Shown here piece by piece: positions 14,675 to 27,029 of a stretch of DNA of 64,000 bases (the stretch's first letter is position 1; every line of letters starts with the position of its first letter). The position numbers and the translations under genes are program-made. The notes under the pieces are model-generated. The model had not been told where the DNA came from, ran no database searches, and saw nothing but the letters and a program-made list of their open reading frames with translations. Source of the stretch: Isoetes taiwanensis. Lineage: Eukaryota > Streptophyta > Lycopodiopsida > Isoetales > Isoetaceae. The stretch is from positions 558,001 through 622,000 of the forward strand of contig JAJEKV010000239.1 of the NCBI GenBank assembly GCA_021234155.1, written 5' to 3'.

Positions 14675-15440
14675 TTTTTTTTTTTTTTGGGGGGTCATGC
14701 ACCGCGACCAGTAGTGCCTAATCGGCCGAGAGAGCGCCAAAGGGGGCAAAGGTGACCTCGCAGGTCAGTACCTCTGAATGTGCGACCCGGGGCGCGTCGT
14801 CGATGGTGTGTTCATCGGCAAATGTAAGGGCAAGTCCGGCCGCATTACTAAGGGGCGTGTCGGCCGGATCGGTGAGCGGATTTGGGCAACTCGGAAAGTG
14901 TGAGACTCATCCTCAATGGCACCCGTTTGGCCCGGCGGCGAGCCACGTCTGGCGGGGCTCCCAATCCACCGCCCGTCTCGATCGCGAAGATGGTGGGCAC
15001 AATCTTGAATGGAGGCAATGAGTCCGCTTTTCGTGGGGTGGGAACGCAGTAGAGTATTTGTGGGCCCGGGCTAACACGGGGTTGATGTGCTCCTTGTAAT
15101 GGGCGTTTTGACCTGCTCTACAAGCCTGAGGGGTCCCAGAGCTTGCCAAGGAAACAAAGCGTCTAGGTACTCCATGAGCAGCTGCCGCGATCGACGTGTG
15201 TCCACCTTCATCATCGTGCTCCCGACGTTCCATCCCAGTGAACCACCGATCTCTCTTACCCCTCCAACAGGCCCTAAGCCTGCGGACCCATTGCCCGCGA
15301 TTAAAGCGGTGCGGGAGCCGGCATCACCCATATAACCACTTTACGAAGTAGGCGATGTGTACATCAAGGGCTGCCCACAGGCGGCAAGAATCCGGTTTCT
15401 GCAGCTGGAGAATCGATAGGGGGCCTGAAGGTTTTCACCC
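14675..15440 (-). mobile_element. GC-rich insert with a poly(A) end, possible retrocopy
   Basis: On the minus strand this block ends in six C followed by 14 A (T run at 14675-14688). From there to about 15440 it is conspicuously richer in GC and CpG than its surroundings. The longest minus frame (15071-15331) is Gly/Ser-rich and matches nothing I know. The poly(A) end and abrupt composition change suggest a reverse-transcribed and inserted RNA, such as a processed pseudogene, a truncated LINE or a SINE-like element. I found no matching target duplication, so the right boundary is a guess. Confidence 0.4.
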
Positions 15441-17313
15441 CAAGTGCCCAATTGGTCCCTCGTGGAGATTAATTTTAATTTTATTTAATTCAACTCATCA
15501 ACTTTGTACCAAACATAGCTCTAGATATAGACAGTATGCACGGTCACAATCTAGAAGTTGTTTGCTTAAAGAGTTTAGAAGTCTACGAACAAAAATGTTC
15601 GATTATCTTTATGACATGCCATTTTTTTAAAAGGCATAAATGAGAAGACATAGTCTATGCAATACCATGAAAACCCACACAACATCCCCCACAACATGGC
15701 AATGGGGAGGAGGGATTTAGCGGTGATTCGGTTGATGACCACCGAGCAAAAATTGAGCGTCGTTTTCCATTAGGAGATGGAATGTCGTAATTAAAACTTA
15801 CCTTCTTCAAGCTCTAAATTAAGTAAGAAAAATATAATGATGAGAACATAAACAATGCTTTCAATTTTCATTGGCTTATGATACTAAATTTGTAAAAATA
15901 TATGGGAACATGATTGCCAATATTGCATCCTATAATTTTGAATTCAAAATGTATGGCATTGCTTTCTAAACACCAACACGCATTTGCAAGTAAAGCTATT
16001 TAATATTTGGATTCAAAATCACGGTCAAAGAAATGCCGACTCCTTTGGAGGAAGAATTAGCGGTGTTGTCTCTGTTTTTTATGGGTAGCCATTCAACGGT
16101 CACGGATAGTCCGACCATTCAACAATCTGGATAGTCCTTACGCAAAGACCTTTGCCAATGCAGGATTGATTAATTTATGAATATACAATAGAATTTCATG
16201 TGCGAGAATGTACATAGGCGGAATAATGAAGCAGCTCACAAATAATGCATCAATTTTGCTACATTTCCGTGTTCCCCGGATCCTCCCATTTAGCCTTCCA
16301 AAATCACAATCCATTTAGCTATTATATATTACATTAGTTATTGATTTCAGTTCCAAGTTTCCAAATTTTCCAGTGCCCTCACTAATTTGCGCAATCAATC
16401 CGCATACTCTGCTGCTTCAGCTAGCTATCTTACAAATCTATCTATGGTGGCATTATGAATACAATATGAACCATTAACATGGTATTGCCTCCAAGCCCTG
16501 CATTATGTAATAACAAAATGGGATTTGAAATAACAAAATGGACTGAAATGAGAGCATACATTATGTGGGAGAGGACACGAACCAATAAAAGCAACCTTTG
16601 TATACCTGCATTGGAGGAGGCCCACTTCAAATATAAGAAAGATAAAAATCTTATTTTACACAATAGAACACCAGACTTTATATGCCTCAGTAAATATAAT
16701 TTGATAAAAGAGAAATCTTTTTTACCTACACTTAAATAAACGACTGTAGAAGAAAAAGCCAAGCAGAAGCAAAAGCTAGAGACATGGTATTCTTCTTTGT
16801 TGGTGAATTCTAGAGAAGCAAAAGCCATGCAAACACAAATAAATTTAGAGATCCGTGTTTGAGAATAACTCCTGGTGTTCTGGTATTTAGGTTCATACCT
16901 TGACGTCCTTAACATATGATTGTCATGCACAAAGATTGCAATTGCATCCCTTTTGCTCTTAGTCTACAAAAAAATAGCTTTCTAGACAATGGCTGAGCAT
17001 GCCATATGAAATTGCAACAAAATTGCAAATTTTTGAGGATTGTCTAAAGGGTTGTGGGCGGCTGAACCAAGGATTGTCAACTTGCTTGGAGGAATTGCCA
17101 AATTTGCGTCGTCAGGAGAGATGGAGATTATTGGTGGAATAGCAATGCTTGGGATGCTTGTTTTCATGCACAAATCCGAAAATCTCAAGCCCTTTAAGCA
17201 AATGCAAAGCTATTTTCGATTTCTGATTTCAATCCATTTTACCAAAAGGGGACACAATAGAGAGACAATATTGATGAAGACAATAAATCATTACCGAGTG
17301 GGTCAAATTTCTT
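15441..17313. other. Intergenic sequence
   Basis: Mostly A+T-rich and without a recognisable gene. A plus-strand patch at about 16990-17210 reads GLWAAEPRIVNLLGGIAKFASSG after a stop and could be an exon remnant of an unknown gene. A 162-residue minus frame at 16442-16930 is hydrophobic low-complexity text without family features. Confidence 0.4.
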
Positions 17314-17529
17314 TGTTAGAATATAATATTAGTGATCATATAGATCAAGGATTGATGACATGGCAAGTGCCATGTGACCCACCTATGTGGCAATCCTAGT
17401 CATGTGAAGAGACATGTCCTCTAGTATAGAGGCGTGTCCTTTTGTAGGTACTTACCTATATCGTGTACAAGCCCACGTTTGGCTCATATTCATCATTATC
17501 CAATATTCTCCATTGTTCTATATTTAAGA
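17314..17529 (+). repeat. 5' LTR of the non-autonomous element
   Basis: 216 bp, starting TGTTAGAATA and ending TTTAAGA. It is very similar to 19820-20041, differing mainly by a few single-base changes and a 12-bp indel. Confidence 0.88.
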
Positions 17530-17569
17530 TGGTATCGAGTTTTCGAGGGCTCTCTCCAATTGATTGATC

Positions 17570-19560
17570 CCGGGAATGCAACAATGGAGCGAGATAGGAG
17601 AGGCATTTGAAGATGGAAGAACAAGTGCCCGCAATTTATTTCTTGAAGCAATTATTAAGGAGGAAGAGCGACTTCTTGAAGAATGCAAGATTCTCAGAGG
17701 GAAGCGTAAGAATGGGGCATGGATTATTTACTAAAGCAAGATGAACCAAGTAGAATGGAGATGGGAGAGCGTTTCATTATTCCAGCAAGAAGACAAAGGT
17801 GGTTTTAGTGCTTGGGTTCGGGAAGATGCATTATGTGAAGCGCTTAACAGGGGATCAACCCGGCTATGGCGATCAATCCACGGCAAGGCAGGAGGAGGCA
17901 TCGAAGGAATTAGGAGAGGCCAGGCGGTGCTGCAACAATCCGATCTCTGACCTATGAAGTATTGGCCCATTCCGCACCGCTGCATCCGGTGTTGCCTTAA
18001 TCGCCGAAGCGCCCGTGCCGCCAGAAACCATGGATTACTGGCCGTAGAATCCGCTTCCCAAACAAAGGATCTTGCATTGGATTTTTTTCATTAAGGAAAA
18101 GGATTACATTTGTCGATGTTTCGTAAGAGCGAAGGATAATTGCATTGCCGATCTTGCAAAAAAGAGAAAGCAAAGGGCAAAACAAAATAAAATGATCCCC
18201 AAGAACCAAGGCCGAGAATCGGAAGTTATGTATGCTCTAGAAGAGGAGTGCGATGGTGGAAGAACTTGCCTCAAATTGATGCAGATAAAACCAGAGGCAG
18301 AGATGCTCCTTGAAGAATTTATGGAAAGGTACTCCTTACAAGCAAAAAGAATTATTTTATATGGGATTTCTGGAAAGAGGCGAATCTGCAGAAGAGAATT
18401 TGGAAGGGAAAAACCATGCACAAATCAAAGGCGTATACATCTGTGATGACAAATTTACAGGCCCCATATGGAATTTGGGCAAAAATAGCTGTTCACAATG
18501 CTGATTATGGGCAAAGGAAGCACCTGGAAGCTATTGCGTAGATCGAATTAAGCATGCAAACAAACCGCAATTATTGGGATTATATTGCAGAAAGTAAGGC
18601 TACCAAGGAGCAATTACAGAAGCAGTCGGCAAAGCAAGTGAAGCACTTGAAGAAAATCTTTGGTGAGGCGTTTGAGGGCACAAAACAAAAGGCTAGTCGG
18701 ACTTATGATGCGATCCCGGCCAAGGATAAGGCAAAATTAGGACCTTGGGCTGCGTAAAACGCCATCTTTCTTCGGCGAAGATCTCCAAACCAAAATCATG
18801 TTCAGCGGCGATGCATCTTCTACCCAGCAAGGCTATAATATCAAGAAGATGAAGGAATATTACAAGGATCGGTATGATTGGGTGCTTAAATTTCTAACTG
18901 TGATATTGGATTCTAAAGTTCCACGAGCATTATGCAGGTGGTGGTAAGAAGGATCATTTATAAAGCGTAGAAGCTTCACAAAACTTGGGCTTCCATTTTT
19001 AATTGGGCAAGCATATATGGAGAAGATCTGCGGGCCAAAATTAAGAATCTGATGGGAAGGCGATATAAACAGACCATGATCGGCCCCTTTAATAGTCCTT
19101 ATGAAGGCACATCAGGGAAACGGTCACCCTCGCCGGGGGAGACCACCATCCGCAAATGGTAAATATCGAGCATCTGGTCGGATCTACCGCGAAATTGGAT
19201 GAATGGAATTTTGATTCCCAAATCTATTCTCATGCGGGAAGTCGGAGTCATGCCAATCAAGAAAGCCCTAGTGTATGAGAGTGGTGAAAAGGCAGTATAA
19301 AACCGTCGCGAAGCCACGACCTGGTGCAAGGTAACCCTAAAATTGATGACATATCGAAGAAATGGGCCTTGGTGGTGGAGACGCCACATACACGACTAAA
19401 ATTTCATGCCCATTCAGCAACAAAATATGATGACCATGTACACAGGTATGATGTGGAAAACCATTATAGTTTCTTCTATTTAAATTTAGGAAATTCAATT
19501 CATGACGAAGGCCCATATTTGTTGGGACGAATTTCTTCTGAATTATTATGTACAGTGTTT
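17570..19560 (+). pseudogene. Internal region of the non-autonomous element, gag-like at best
   Basis: Short open pieces are rich in Lys and Glu. They include ARNLFLEAIIKEEERLLEE (about 17625), KRKQRAKQNKMIPK (about 18170) and QLQKQSAKQVKHLKK (in 18554-18757). A helical, charged gag is possible, but there is no CCHC knuckle. The last third reads in still another frame and I do not recognise it. It may equally be captured host sequence. No function is assigned. Confidence 0.4.
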
Positions 19561-19819
19561 TAGTGTCTAGACTTTTGAGATAGCGAGTCATAATATTGAG
19601 GATCCCATTGTAATATCTTAGCATTTCTCGGATGCTATAGATCAAGGGGGAGAAGGCCTAACTTATGTGATCTAGGCATCCTCCTAGCATTATAATCTAG
19701 TATGTCTAGAGTTTAGAGTTTGAATTCTCAAATTTGAAGGGCATTTGAATTCTCTCCATTAAGGGGGAGATTTGCCAAAGGAGAGTTCAATCCTTCTTGA
19801 TCTATTGATCAAGGGGGAG

Positions 19820-20041
19820 TGTTAGAATATAATATTAGTGATCATATAGATCAAGGATTGATGACATGGCAAGTGCCATGTGACCACGCCTATGTGGCAA
19901 TCCTAGTCATGTGAAGAGACATGTCCTCTAGTATAGAGACGTGTCCTTTTGTAGGTACTTACCTATATCTGTGTACAAGCCACGTTTGGCTCATATTCAT
20001 CATTATCCATCATTATATTCTCCATTGTTCTATATTTAAGA
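19820..20041 (+). repeat. 3' LTR of the non-autonomous element
   Basis: 222 bp, beginning TGTTAGAATA right after the polypurine tract and ending TTTAAGA. The extra length against the 5' LTR is a local ATCC-ATCATTAT duplication near 20010. Confidence 0.88.
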
Positions 20042-22110
20042 GCCGCCATAGTTGAATCAACTGCTATTTCGATACAAACCCTTCCAACCCTATTTAGGCC
20101 TTGCTCTTGAATTTAGGGGCGACTTGTGATCTTGGGACTCCCTACTTGGGTCAGAATTTACCCGCCACGCCGGAGGTAAATCGTTTCAATATCTTCTTCT
20201 CCCTTGCTCGCTTGCTATACCTGTGGGATTAGTCTGGATTACTCTAAATTGAGATGGTCACCCAGCTGCTCCAATGAAATGTTGCGAGGAGTCCTTTTCT
20301 AAGCTATTGTTGTGCTGCAAGACAAAGCATCCATTGCATCAGCAAAAGGCACACGTCTGAATAGCTAGATGCAAGTGGTAGAAAAGATTCCCGATTGCAA
20401 TTGCATTAATCTATTTACTTCATGTGAAGTAACTAAACCAATAGGCATGAACTGTAGCATTTTCACATTAAATCAGCCGTCAATGCTTTATAAATATATT
20501 TCTTTCTACTAAAGCATAGAAATGAACAAACTATTGTATTAGAATATTTCTTTTGCGCATTACCATGACACTTATAGACTTAACATGAATATCCAAATGT
20601 GAAACAAAAAAAGAATATATACATGAGAAAACAAAGGTGTACCAGGCCCCTGGATAAAAGAGTAGAAAAGAGAGATGGCAATGCACCCATCTTGCTTACA
20701 ATTAGTGCAATCTGTTTTTGCCGTTGGCAATGTAGTCCCGCAAGTAACATTGTTGATACTCTACTAAGTGTTTTGTTGCCATGTCCATATGGCGTCCATA
20801 TCACATGTTCTAGCCCATGCAGAAATGATATAGTGCGCTTGACCACAAGACTATAGTTGCGAGGATGAAAAAACTTGAAGTGTAATGTACAAAAGCCGTT
20901 ATGAAGATTATCTTCATACTCAAATGCTTAGAGACGTTTTAGTTTTCAATTGGAACTACTCACCGGTGTTGAATCTATGGATGGTGTTGAATCTATGGAC
21001 GGATTCACTTGCAATGTCCTGTCCATTGATGAATCCAACTACCATGTTGGTCCGTTTCTAACAATGTCGCTCTCTTGCTTGACACATTTTATGTTTTTAA
21101 CTACAAAATGCTTGATAGAGCAGATAGCCCTCTGCGGAGAACCTCCAAATTGATCGTTTTTATTGTCCATGCTATGTAGGTTTAGCTACTAAATGGAGTC
21201 TCCATATTGTTCCGGCTTCGAAAAAGGCAAGAAGATGTCCATCATGACTTTTTTGGCTAAGTAGTAACGTATAAACGACCGGGCAATAAAACTTGCTTTT
21301 AGGTATGGTTTTTCACTCTAATTATGGTTGATTTGGAATGTTTGAAGTATTCAAATTTATATGTCTGATTTTGCAAACATCATATTTATGGGTGTTCTTA
21401 GTGGTGGCAGATGGTGTATATTGCATCTAAAGTCTAAAATTTTGCATGGCAAAAATCATCATGTAAGGTGAGAGGTGTAAGTATTTATTATCGTGGCGGG
21501 GTTGTTGATGGGTTTGTCTTAAACAAAGACTTAATTATGTCATAAACGACCATCCATGATGGCTTCGGTAGTGTTGAAACAGAGGTCGAGGACTACGCAT
21601 CACATGCTCAATTCGTTCTTTGCTCAAACTTCAAATATCCCATTTTATTAGCGCAGAACAAGGAGGAAAACACATCATTTCATGCTTCACCGATTGAGAC
21701 GATCGCAATGCGGATATAAAAACAAGTTTTGGTCATAATGCAAAAAGGAAAATCATCTTTGGTAGGTTTCATAAAAAAAAAAATAGTGATTCGAGTGAGG
21801 TTCTTATGTTGTTAGACAAATGGAGTGTGCACATCAATGCTTTTAATCAATGCTTTTCTTTGGAAAGGAAATGGTGTAAGATGAACACAGACGGACATAA
21901 AATGCCAACGTTCCAACGTTTTTCAAGCCACTACAATGCGCAATTACACCTTTGTATAAGCATAATAAAAGTGATAGTTCTTTTCTATCTAAGTGTATGA
22001 CCTAGGTATACCTGCATGGATTGATAGCAATTATAATCATTGACAATTGACAAAGAAAAAAAACTCTAAGCATAATTAAAGTTACAAGAAATTTATCGGC
22101 GGTTTTAAAC
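20042..22110. other. Intergenic sequence
   Basis: No gene is recognised. A tandem copy of GAATCTATGGA-GGTGTT occurs near 20965-21000. A stretch at about 21560-21720 reads openly but has no family match. Confidence 0.4.
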
Positions 22111-22463
22111 CATGAGCATTTCCCCATTATGTCAATGCATAACTAATATAGTGAATCGACATCGGTCGCCTTGCATCTTTGGTTTCAATCTTCCTTAAAA
22201 CCAATGTCGTAACATATTGTTTCAACTCTAAAATAAGAATTATAGAGCGAGTATACTTACAAGCTTACATTGGGAGCTATGTTTCATGAGCATTTCCCCA
22301 TTATGTCAATGCATAACTAATATAGTGAATCGACACCTTTCGTAAGCCTTGCATTTTTGGTTTCAATCTTCCTTAAAACCAATGTCGTAACATATTGTTT
22401 CAACTCACGAAATAAGAATTATAGAGCGAGCATACTTACAAGCTTACATTGGGAGCTATGTTT
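22111..22463. repeat. Tandem duplication of about 175 bp
   Basis: Two units, 22111-22284 and 22285-22463, nearly identical apart from a few substitutions and small indels. The unit starts CATGAGCATTTCCCC and ends GGGAGCTATGTTT. No coding content is seen. Confidence 0.9.
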
Positions 22464-24632
22464 CTAATCTAAGCTCGGAGATATTATGCAAAGCACTATT
22501 TAATATGAAGTATCAAGGTTTCTTTTAAGTGTTTGCTTCATTGCGGCCCAAAAAAATTATATGCTCTCAACTTATGCCCAGCAACGTTGGGCACCATTAC
22601 TAGTACTTCATAATGTCAAAGATAAGAACCAAACACAACAAGGAATTAGTCAGAGCATCTTATTGTCTTTGCCATGGTAGTGTCTCATAACATTTGCATT
22701 CAACATGTACTAGCAGAAGAGCTACAAAATTTTAACACTTTCTATAATAGTTTCCAAGCTCATATACTCTTTTAGCTAGTGAATGCTATCCAAAAAACAT
22801 ATAGCTAATACCATATATAACTGCTAAAAAGGCAATTTTTGCCCCTTTTTAGTTGACTACACAAAGCCCTAATCGTATGCATGAAAATGGGTCGAAAATC
22901 CTCATCTAAATGCAATCACAAGGTGTATATGCTCCTTGGGGAATTATTTATATAGATATCTACAATGTCCAGCAATGTTGGGGCCATTAGGTTTGAACCT
23001 ATAAATGATTTATTTGTTTATACAGACCAAGAAACTTAATTCCATCCTCACCCTTTGCGCTCTTATATCATGACCAGTGGCAACTATATGTTACTTGTTG
23101 TTGGACCACCAAGTCTAGATGAACAGAAGAAAAAATATATTCTATTCTACTAAACTCTTTATCAACTAAATTATCCCCGAGAACATGAGGAAAGATAACG
23201 AGCTACCTCTTATATATGTTGAGCTGGATGAATTGGCAAAGCAGCCAACCAAGTTGGAAGAACTCAAAAATTAAAGAAGTTTACGAAAAAATATATTACT
23301 GTGAAAATAAAATAACATTTCTACTAGAATACATATTGTCTTGCAAGCAATCTCTAAATTGTTTAATCGCCTGACACTTGTCTAAATTGTCAAAATACAT
23401 AGCATTTTTTTTTCCCATATTCTTTCATATAGATAGTGATCCTACAGCCAGTAGAATGACCTTGTTTTACCCTTCCAAACAAAAAAAGCCCTATTTTTTC
23501 AAAAACCCGCGTGTCATTTTTAGGAGGAAGCATCAATTAAGAATATTTTAAAAGCATGTATCACAATTATATATGTTTAGATATATGCCAAGGTCATCAT
23601 ATATATCCGAAGTCAATTTTCAAGTCAACAAGTGACAAGTCATTGTATATGTAGCTAAAAGAAAAATGATGGTCTTTTCACTTCACTTCCTATATTACTA
23701 GATGCATTGATGTAAACTATTTTATGTTAGATGCAAAGTTAAATGCATGGGTTCGAAGGAGGGTTTTAGGTAATGAACATGCATTTTGAGAAATCAAGAA
23801 GAGGAAGCTATTTGGCAAGAAAGGAGGCTCTCTACCAGCTGGAGATAAGGCTACGAGGTGAAGGTGACTTATTGTTTTCTTGTTGTTAAACACACTCACA
23901 CCTATATCAACAAATAATGGACAACAAGAGGCCTCACTTGGGTTAGATGGAGTGCGTCATGATGAAAAAGGTTTTGTGTTTCTAATGCACTTTTGCTATT
24001 TATTTTCTAGCCAGATATTATCAAGACACTAGGTAAAACGGATCTGAACTTCTGGTAGCATACAAGGATCCATTATACATTGATTGTAACATTTAGATGT
24101 GGATCATGACGAGCTTCCAAAGAAAGATCTTCTCCATGTGCGAGTGGTTGATATTAAAACGTAGAGCCAGTGGGGGCATAATGAAATGAACAGCTGTGAT
24201 CGTGTTGAACACACCCAGACGGGTCACGATAGTACGAGAGACCAAATTCATGGAAATTTGTGAATGTGGGGGCATGGTGGATCGATGAAGACAGGAGAGT
24301 CCCCCCTTGTTCTTTAGAATTAGTGGCTGTAGGGAAGGATAAGCTGAAATCTTTGATTTGCTTTTTTTGCTCAATAAAGTGATAGTGCAGGACCCAAGTG
24401 TACACTTTCCTATCCAACGAACTAGTTATTTCCATTGTGGTGATAACGTAGGCGGGTTATAACCTATGGCCTAGCGAACGGTGAGGATTTAAAGGGCTTC
24501 ACATCTTGGCCGTCTGTTGATCGCCCCGCCGGAGCGAGCGGCTCCTTAAAACCTGAACTGCTTCATCGGCTATGAACTGGAGGATCCTGTTGCTGTTCTC
24601 TTGCTGCCTTTTATCATCTTTTTTCTCTGGCG
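22464..24632. other. Upstream region of the PRR/TOC1-like gene
   Basis: No coding signal. The last 200 bp (about 24430-24632) are more GC-rich and probably hold the transcription start and 5' leader of the gene that follows. I searched by eye for an evening element (AAAATATCT) near the gene and did not find a clear one. Confidence 0.4.
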
Positions 24633-26473
24633 ATGGAGCAGCAAGATGATTCAGATGATGAATGTTCTGAACTGAATGGTAAAATGGCTTTCAACCGTAG
24701 CAGGGTTCGGATTTTGCTCTGTGATGACTTTTCTTCTACCGCCGGTGAAACCATTAACCTGCTGAATCGTTGTTCATACCAAGGTATCTCTTTCTGATTT
24801 TGTTTTTTGCCTACCAAATTATTTGTTAAACTGAAGCTTTTACGCCATTGTTGTGAGGCAGTAATGGCTGCTCATAATGTAAAAGATGTTCGCAAAGCAT
24901 TATCCTCAGAACCGGACCTTATTCTGGTGGACATAGAGTTTTCTAAAGGAAAAGGTCTTAAGCTTCTCAAATATTTCAACAGAAGAGAAAGGCTGAAGCA
25001 CGTTCCTGTTATTAGTAAGTTTTCCATTTTTCGTATACATCAAAGAAGAAAAAAGAAGAGAAATCTCATGTTGATGGATTTCCCTCTCTTTTTCCTTCTC
25101 TGTTAGGAACATTTGGGCATCCAAGCTTGCTTGATACGTATTGCCATATGCAGTGATGGCAAATCGTCATGATATGGCAATGGTTGTGAAGTGCCTGAGA
25201 TATGGAGCAGCAGACTATCTAGTAAAACCCCTTCGCAGGAATGAATTCCTCAATCTGTGGACACATATGTGGCGCAGAAGACGCATGGTAAGTCTTTGGT
25301 TTTATAGTACTGAGTTGATTTGTTTCTTATATAAAATTCTATATAGATTTCTGGGTTAATGCTATTTTTCTTGTATCTTATGAAGATGGGCATGCAAGAG
25401 AGGGATGTTGTCATTGGTGGTCTTAGCATGGCAAATGTTTCTTCATTCGGCTCTGTTTTGCTGGAAATAAGCGAGTCTATGACCTGCAGTGCTGACCAGG
25501 AAAATGGTGAAGAAAAGATTGTAAGTTCCTAGCATAGAAATGCTTGCAATCTTTTCTATTTCATGCAGCATGGCAAATGATTAAGTCTAAGCAGGCATAT
25601 ATTGATTTCTTGGCATACCTTTGCAGTCGGTGGAGTCTCCTGTACTAGAGTTGTCACTGAGGCTATCATGTGGAGGTATGATGCCCATATTAAGTTTGTT
25701 GTTACTAGAAAATAGAGGGAAGAAAGGAAACAAGGGGAAAAAAACAAACAAACAGTTTTCTCTGTTGAGGAGTTATGTTTATTTTATGCAAAAACTCTCT
25801 TTTACTGGTCTGATCAGCGAAGACAATTGTGCAGGTTCATTTGCATTGGCTAAGGATCTGATAAGAAAATGACAAAATCCGTCTCCTTTCTGAAATTAGG
25901 ATTAGCTGATCAATGCATTTCAGAAAATCTGCAGCATAATTATTCTCAATTGAATGAATATCAGCACACCTCACAAGTGTTCGAAAAGGATCAAGACAAG
26001 GATGAGATTGAAGGGAGCAGTGGAACAACTAGTGAAAATATGTACGAGGACAGACCCCAGCACAACAGCAAAGGAACATCAGATCAAGGCCATGATTCAC
26101 TGACTTATCTCTGAATTATCAAGCTTTGCCATCTTTTGGAAACTTAACTCCAAGTTTGGTGCAAGGAACCATAATGGCTCCCATGGCAGGACAAGCAACA
26201 ATGCAACCAATTAACATTTCATACATACTAACAGGAGTCCATCCAGCACAGCTTCTTGGACCTGTGAATTGGCCTCCATTGTGTGACAATCCTAACAGAT
26301 CAATCAACTTACAAACCAATAGAAGAGAGGCTGCTCTCACTAAATTCAGACAGAAAAGAAAGGGTAGGTGCTTTGAGAAAAAGATCAGGTACGCAAGCAG
26401 GCAGAGATTGGCAGAGGAGAGGCCTAGGCAAAAAGGGCAGTTTGTGAAATCTAGAGCAGAACTCTTAGGCTGA
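24633..26473 (+). CDS. Pseudo-response regulator, TOC1/PRR1-like clock protein
   Basis: Exons I can place are 24633-24783, 24862-25014, 25154-25287, 25386-25520, 25627-25675 and 25855-26473, all with GT-AG ends. The receiver reads [47 protein letters not shown], then [13 protein letters not shown], the PRR1/TOC1 signature. A CCT motif ([19 protein letters not shown] to RPRQKGQF) ends the protein. TOC1 proteins are nuclear and repress clock genes through the CCT domain. The spliced product is about 410 residues, short for TOC1. The aligned phospho-acceptor position is Asp, where TOC1 has Glu. A one-base frame change at about 26093-26105 separates the middle region from the CCT frame. Confidence 0.86.
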
Positions 26474-26632
26474 AACTCTCTCTTAGGCACCTTCATGTCT
26501 GGTTTTAGTCCCAGAATTTTTAGACTCTAAACCCCAGCTCTTAAAGGAAAGTCAAATATGTATAAAGTCAAATATGTATATAGCTTTGACGTGACAAAGG
26601 AAATTTTTGCTGGTTGTCTAGTGCCTCTATTC

Positions 26633-26638
26633 AATAAA
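26633..26638 (+). promoter_or_regulatory. Candidate polyadenylation signal of the PRR gene
   Basis: AATAAA lies 160 bp after the stop codon and 55 bp before the copia insertion. The spacing suits a 3' UTR end, but such hexamers are common in A+T-rich DNA. Confidence 0.4.
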
Positions 26639-26692
26639 ATTATCTGCCCCCTAAAAAGAATGATAAGAACATTGTTATGACAATGTTATAAT

Positions 26693-26887
26693 TCTTAAGA
26701 TTACAGAAGATAGAGCTGGTGGAGAATATGTATGCGGCTTTTCTTATTGATTGAATAACACAATACAACAAGAGTAGTTATCTATGCATCGGATAGATGC
26801 GTCGTTTTCCTAAACAGCTACGACTCATTTATTGCTGACTAGGGTGACACCTATTCTAGATCCTTGCTGACTCATCATATTCTAACA
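26693..26887 (-). repeat. 3' LTR of the copia element
   Basis: 195 bp. In element sense it starts TGTTAGAATATG and ends CTTAAGA, giving TG...GA termini instead of TG...CA. Confidence 0.95.
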
Positions 26888-27029
26888 CTCCCACTTCAGC
26901 CAGGATCTAGGATCTGTTTGCAGTTTCTTATCACAGAATAATATGCTTATCTCATCTCGTATCAGCTGAAATTTGTCTCTTGCCAATGGTTTGGTCAAAA
27001 TATTTGCCATCATCTCGTTTGTTGAACAA

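Larger units (their letters stand above)
17314..20041 (+). mobile_element. Non-autonomous copia-like LTR retrotransposon
   Basis: A 2.73-kb element with LTRs at 17314-17529 and 19820-20041. The 5' LTR is followed at once by TGGTATCGAG (17530-17539), one base short of the initiator tRNA-Met binding site used by plant copia elements. The 3' LTR is preceded by AAGGGGGAG (19811-19819), a polypurine tract. No protease, integrase, RT or RNase H motif is visible in the 2.3-kb interior, so the enzymes would have to come from elsewhere, as for LARD or TR-GAG elements. No 5-bp target duplication is found (TTCTT left, GCCGC right). Confidence 0.85.

Noticed and set aside
16442-16930. 162-residue minus-strand open frame
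   Set aside because: Irregular hydrophobic text without motifs, in A+T-rich DNA. There is no start context or neighbouring exon.
20042-20230. Extension of the non-autonomous element's 3' LTR to about 20230
   Set aside because: The 5' LTR is followed immediately by the primer binding site at 17530, so the shared part ends at 20041. Nothing supports a longer LTR.
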